DNA of 64,000 bases from Cytobacillus purgationiresistens (GTDB lineage Bacteria; Bacillota; Bacilli; Bacillales; Cytobacillaceae), in contig NZ_JAUSUB010000021.1 in the NCBI RefSeq assembly GCF_030813235.1, positions 32,596 through 96,595 of the forward strand, in the 5' to 3' direction. Shown here piece by piece: positions 63,355-64,000 of this stretch; position 1 is the stretch's first letter; every line of letters begins with the position of its first letter. The notes below the pieces were generated by a model. The model saw only the letters and a program-made list of their open reading frames with translations, had not been told where the DNA came from and did not search any database. The position numbers were made by a program, and so were the translations under genes.

Positions 63355-64000
63355 GTTAAATTGTCTGCGGAGAATATGGCTGATTCTACTCTCTCTACTC
63401 TGATTTTCTTTATTTGGAGAATGCGCCTCACTCTTCTTTTTCTAATCTGATTTTCTTATTTTGTGCGGTGAATATGCCTCATTCTTCTCTATTTGATCTG
63501 ATTTTCTTATTTTGCGAGGAGAATCCGCTTCATTCTTCTCTATCTGATCTGATTTTCTTATTTTGTGCGGTGAATATGCCTCATTCTTCTCTATCTGATC
63601 TGATTTTCTTATTTTGTGCGGAGAATCCGCCTCATTCTTCTCTATCTGATCTGATTTTCTTATTTTGTGCGGAGAATACGCCTCATTCTTCTCTATCTGA
63701 TCTGATTTTCTTATTTTGTGCGGAGAATACGCCTCATTCTTCTCTCTCTGTTCTGATTTTCTTATTTTGAGCGGTGAATATGCCTCATTCTTCTCTATCT
63801 GATCTGATTTTCTTATTTTGTGCGGAGAATACGCCTCATTCTTCTCTCTCTGATCTGATTTTCTTATTTTGTGCGGTGAATATGCCTCATTCTTCTCTCT
63901 CTAAACTGATTTTCTTATTTTGTGCGGAGAATACGCCTCATTCTTCTCTCTCTGTTCTGATTTTCTTATTTTGAGCGGTGAATATGCCTCATTCTTCTCT
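63355..64000. repeat. Second 51-bp tandem repeat array (runs off the window)
   Basis: At least 12 contiguous 51-bp units built from GCCTCATTCTTCTCT, CTGATTTTCTTATTTTG and GCGGAGAATAC or GCGGTGAATAT. The first two units are decayed. The two unit types alternate toward the end. In-frame stops (TGA) in some units show it does not encode a long repeat protein. The sequence is unlike the ytpA-ytpB array although the period is identical. Confidence 0.92.

Noticed and set aside
63414..63974. 118- and 66-codon frames encoding PHSSLSDLIFLF repeats
   Set aside because: Product of the second 51-bp array; in-frame stops recur and no ribosome site is present.

Overview
The window looks like a low-GC Bacillaceae chromosome (Bacillus sensu lato, not B. 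subtilis itself). The evidence is gene content and order that follow the B. subtilis ytx region closely (ytoP-ytzB-ytnP-trmB-ytzH-ytmP-amyX-ytlR-ytlQ-ytlP-ytkP; ytzE-ytzG-murJ-ytfP; leuS; ytqA-ytqB-ytpB-ytpA-ytoA-asnB-metK-pckA-ytmB-ytmA-ytlACD-ytkD-dps-luxS-ytjA-ytiB), strong Shine-Dalgarno sites with many TTG starts, a leucine-type T-box, a SAM-I riboswitch and sporulation-associated genes such as cse60. I saw no rRNA, tRNA, phage, IS transposase or CRISPR array.

Layout. 0-3.6 kb: end of an operon with a possible PlsY-type tail, a GNAT/aminotransferase-V fusion and an LTA-synthase-like enzyme. 3.7-18 kb: housekeeping and peptidase genes, glycogen/pullulan debranching, cysteine synthase, D-amino acid aminotransferase and dipeptidase. 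18-23.2 kb: an ABC exporter pair (ythPQ) and an osmoprotectant importer with fused permease/binding protein. 23.4-26.5 kb: an accessory stretch with a small membrane protein, a broken phzF gene, a DUF4181 protein and an M48 protease with ankyrin repeats. 26.5-40.8 kb: ytzE, RsuA-type pseudouridine synthase, the lipid II flippase MurJ, YtfP, cse60, rhodanese, leuS, an MFS transporter, radical SAM/methyltransferase genes and sesquarterpene synthase ytpB. 40.8-42.4 kb: a repeat-dense gap. 42.4-54.9 kb: ytpA, ytoA, a C39-like protein, asnB, metK, pckA, ytmBA and the ytlACD transporter. 55-56.1 kb: a second tandem array. 56.1-63.1 kb: ytkD, dps, cls, luxS, yidD, carbonic anhydrase, a zinc-binding lipoprotein and a DUF1540 protein. 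63.35 kb to the end: a third tandem array cut by the window edge.

Regulation readable from the sequence: SAM-I riboswitch on metK (with a second long hairpin between its terminator and the gene), T-box on leuS, a CcpN-like site over the pckA -10, a sigma-B-type promoter for dps, two Zur-like boxes before the zinc lipoprotein, and many bidirectional terminators between convergent genes.

The most unusual content is non-coding: (i) six copies of a roughly 65-125 bp interspersed element (called R1 here) with nested stems that covary between copies and all lie in one orientation; (ii) two copies of a different element (R2), one with short terminal inverted repeats and flanked by a 10-bp direct repeat; (iii) three tandem arrays, two with an identical 51-bp period and one with a roughly 181-bp period. 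The 51-bp array of about 25 units, together with two R1 copies, separates ytpA from ytpB, which are adjacent in B. subtilis. The most unusual protein content is the GNAT/aminotransferase fusion beside an LTA-synthase homologue.
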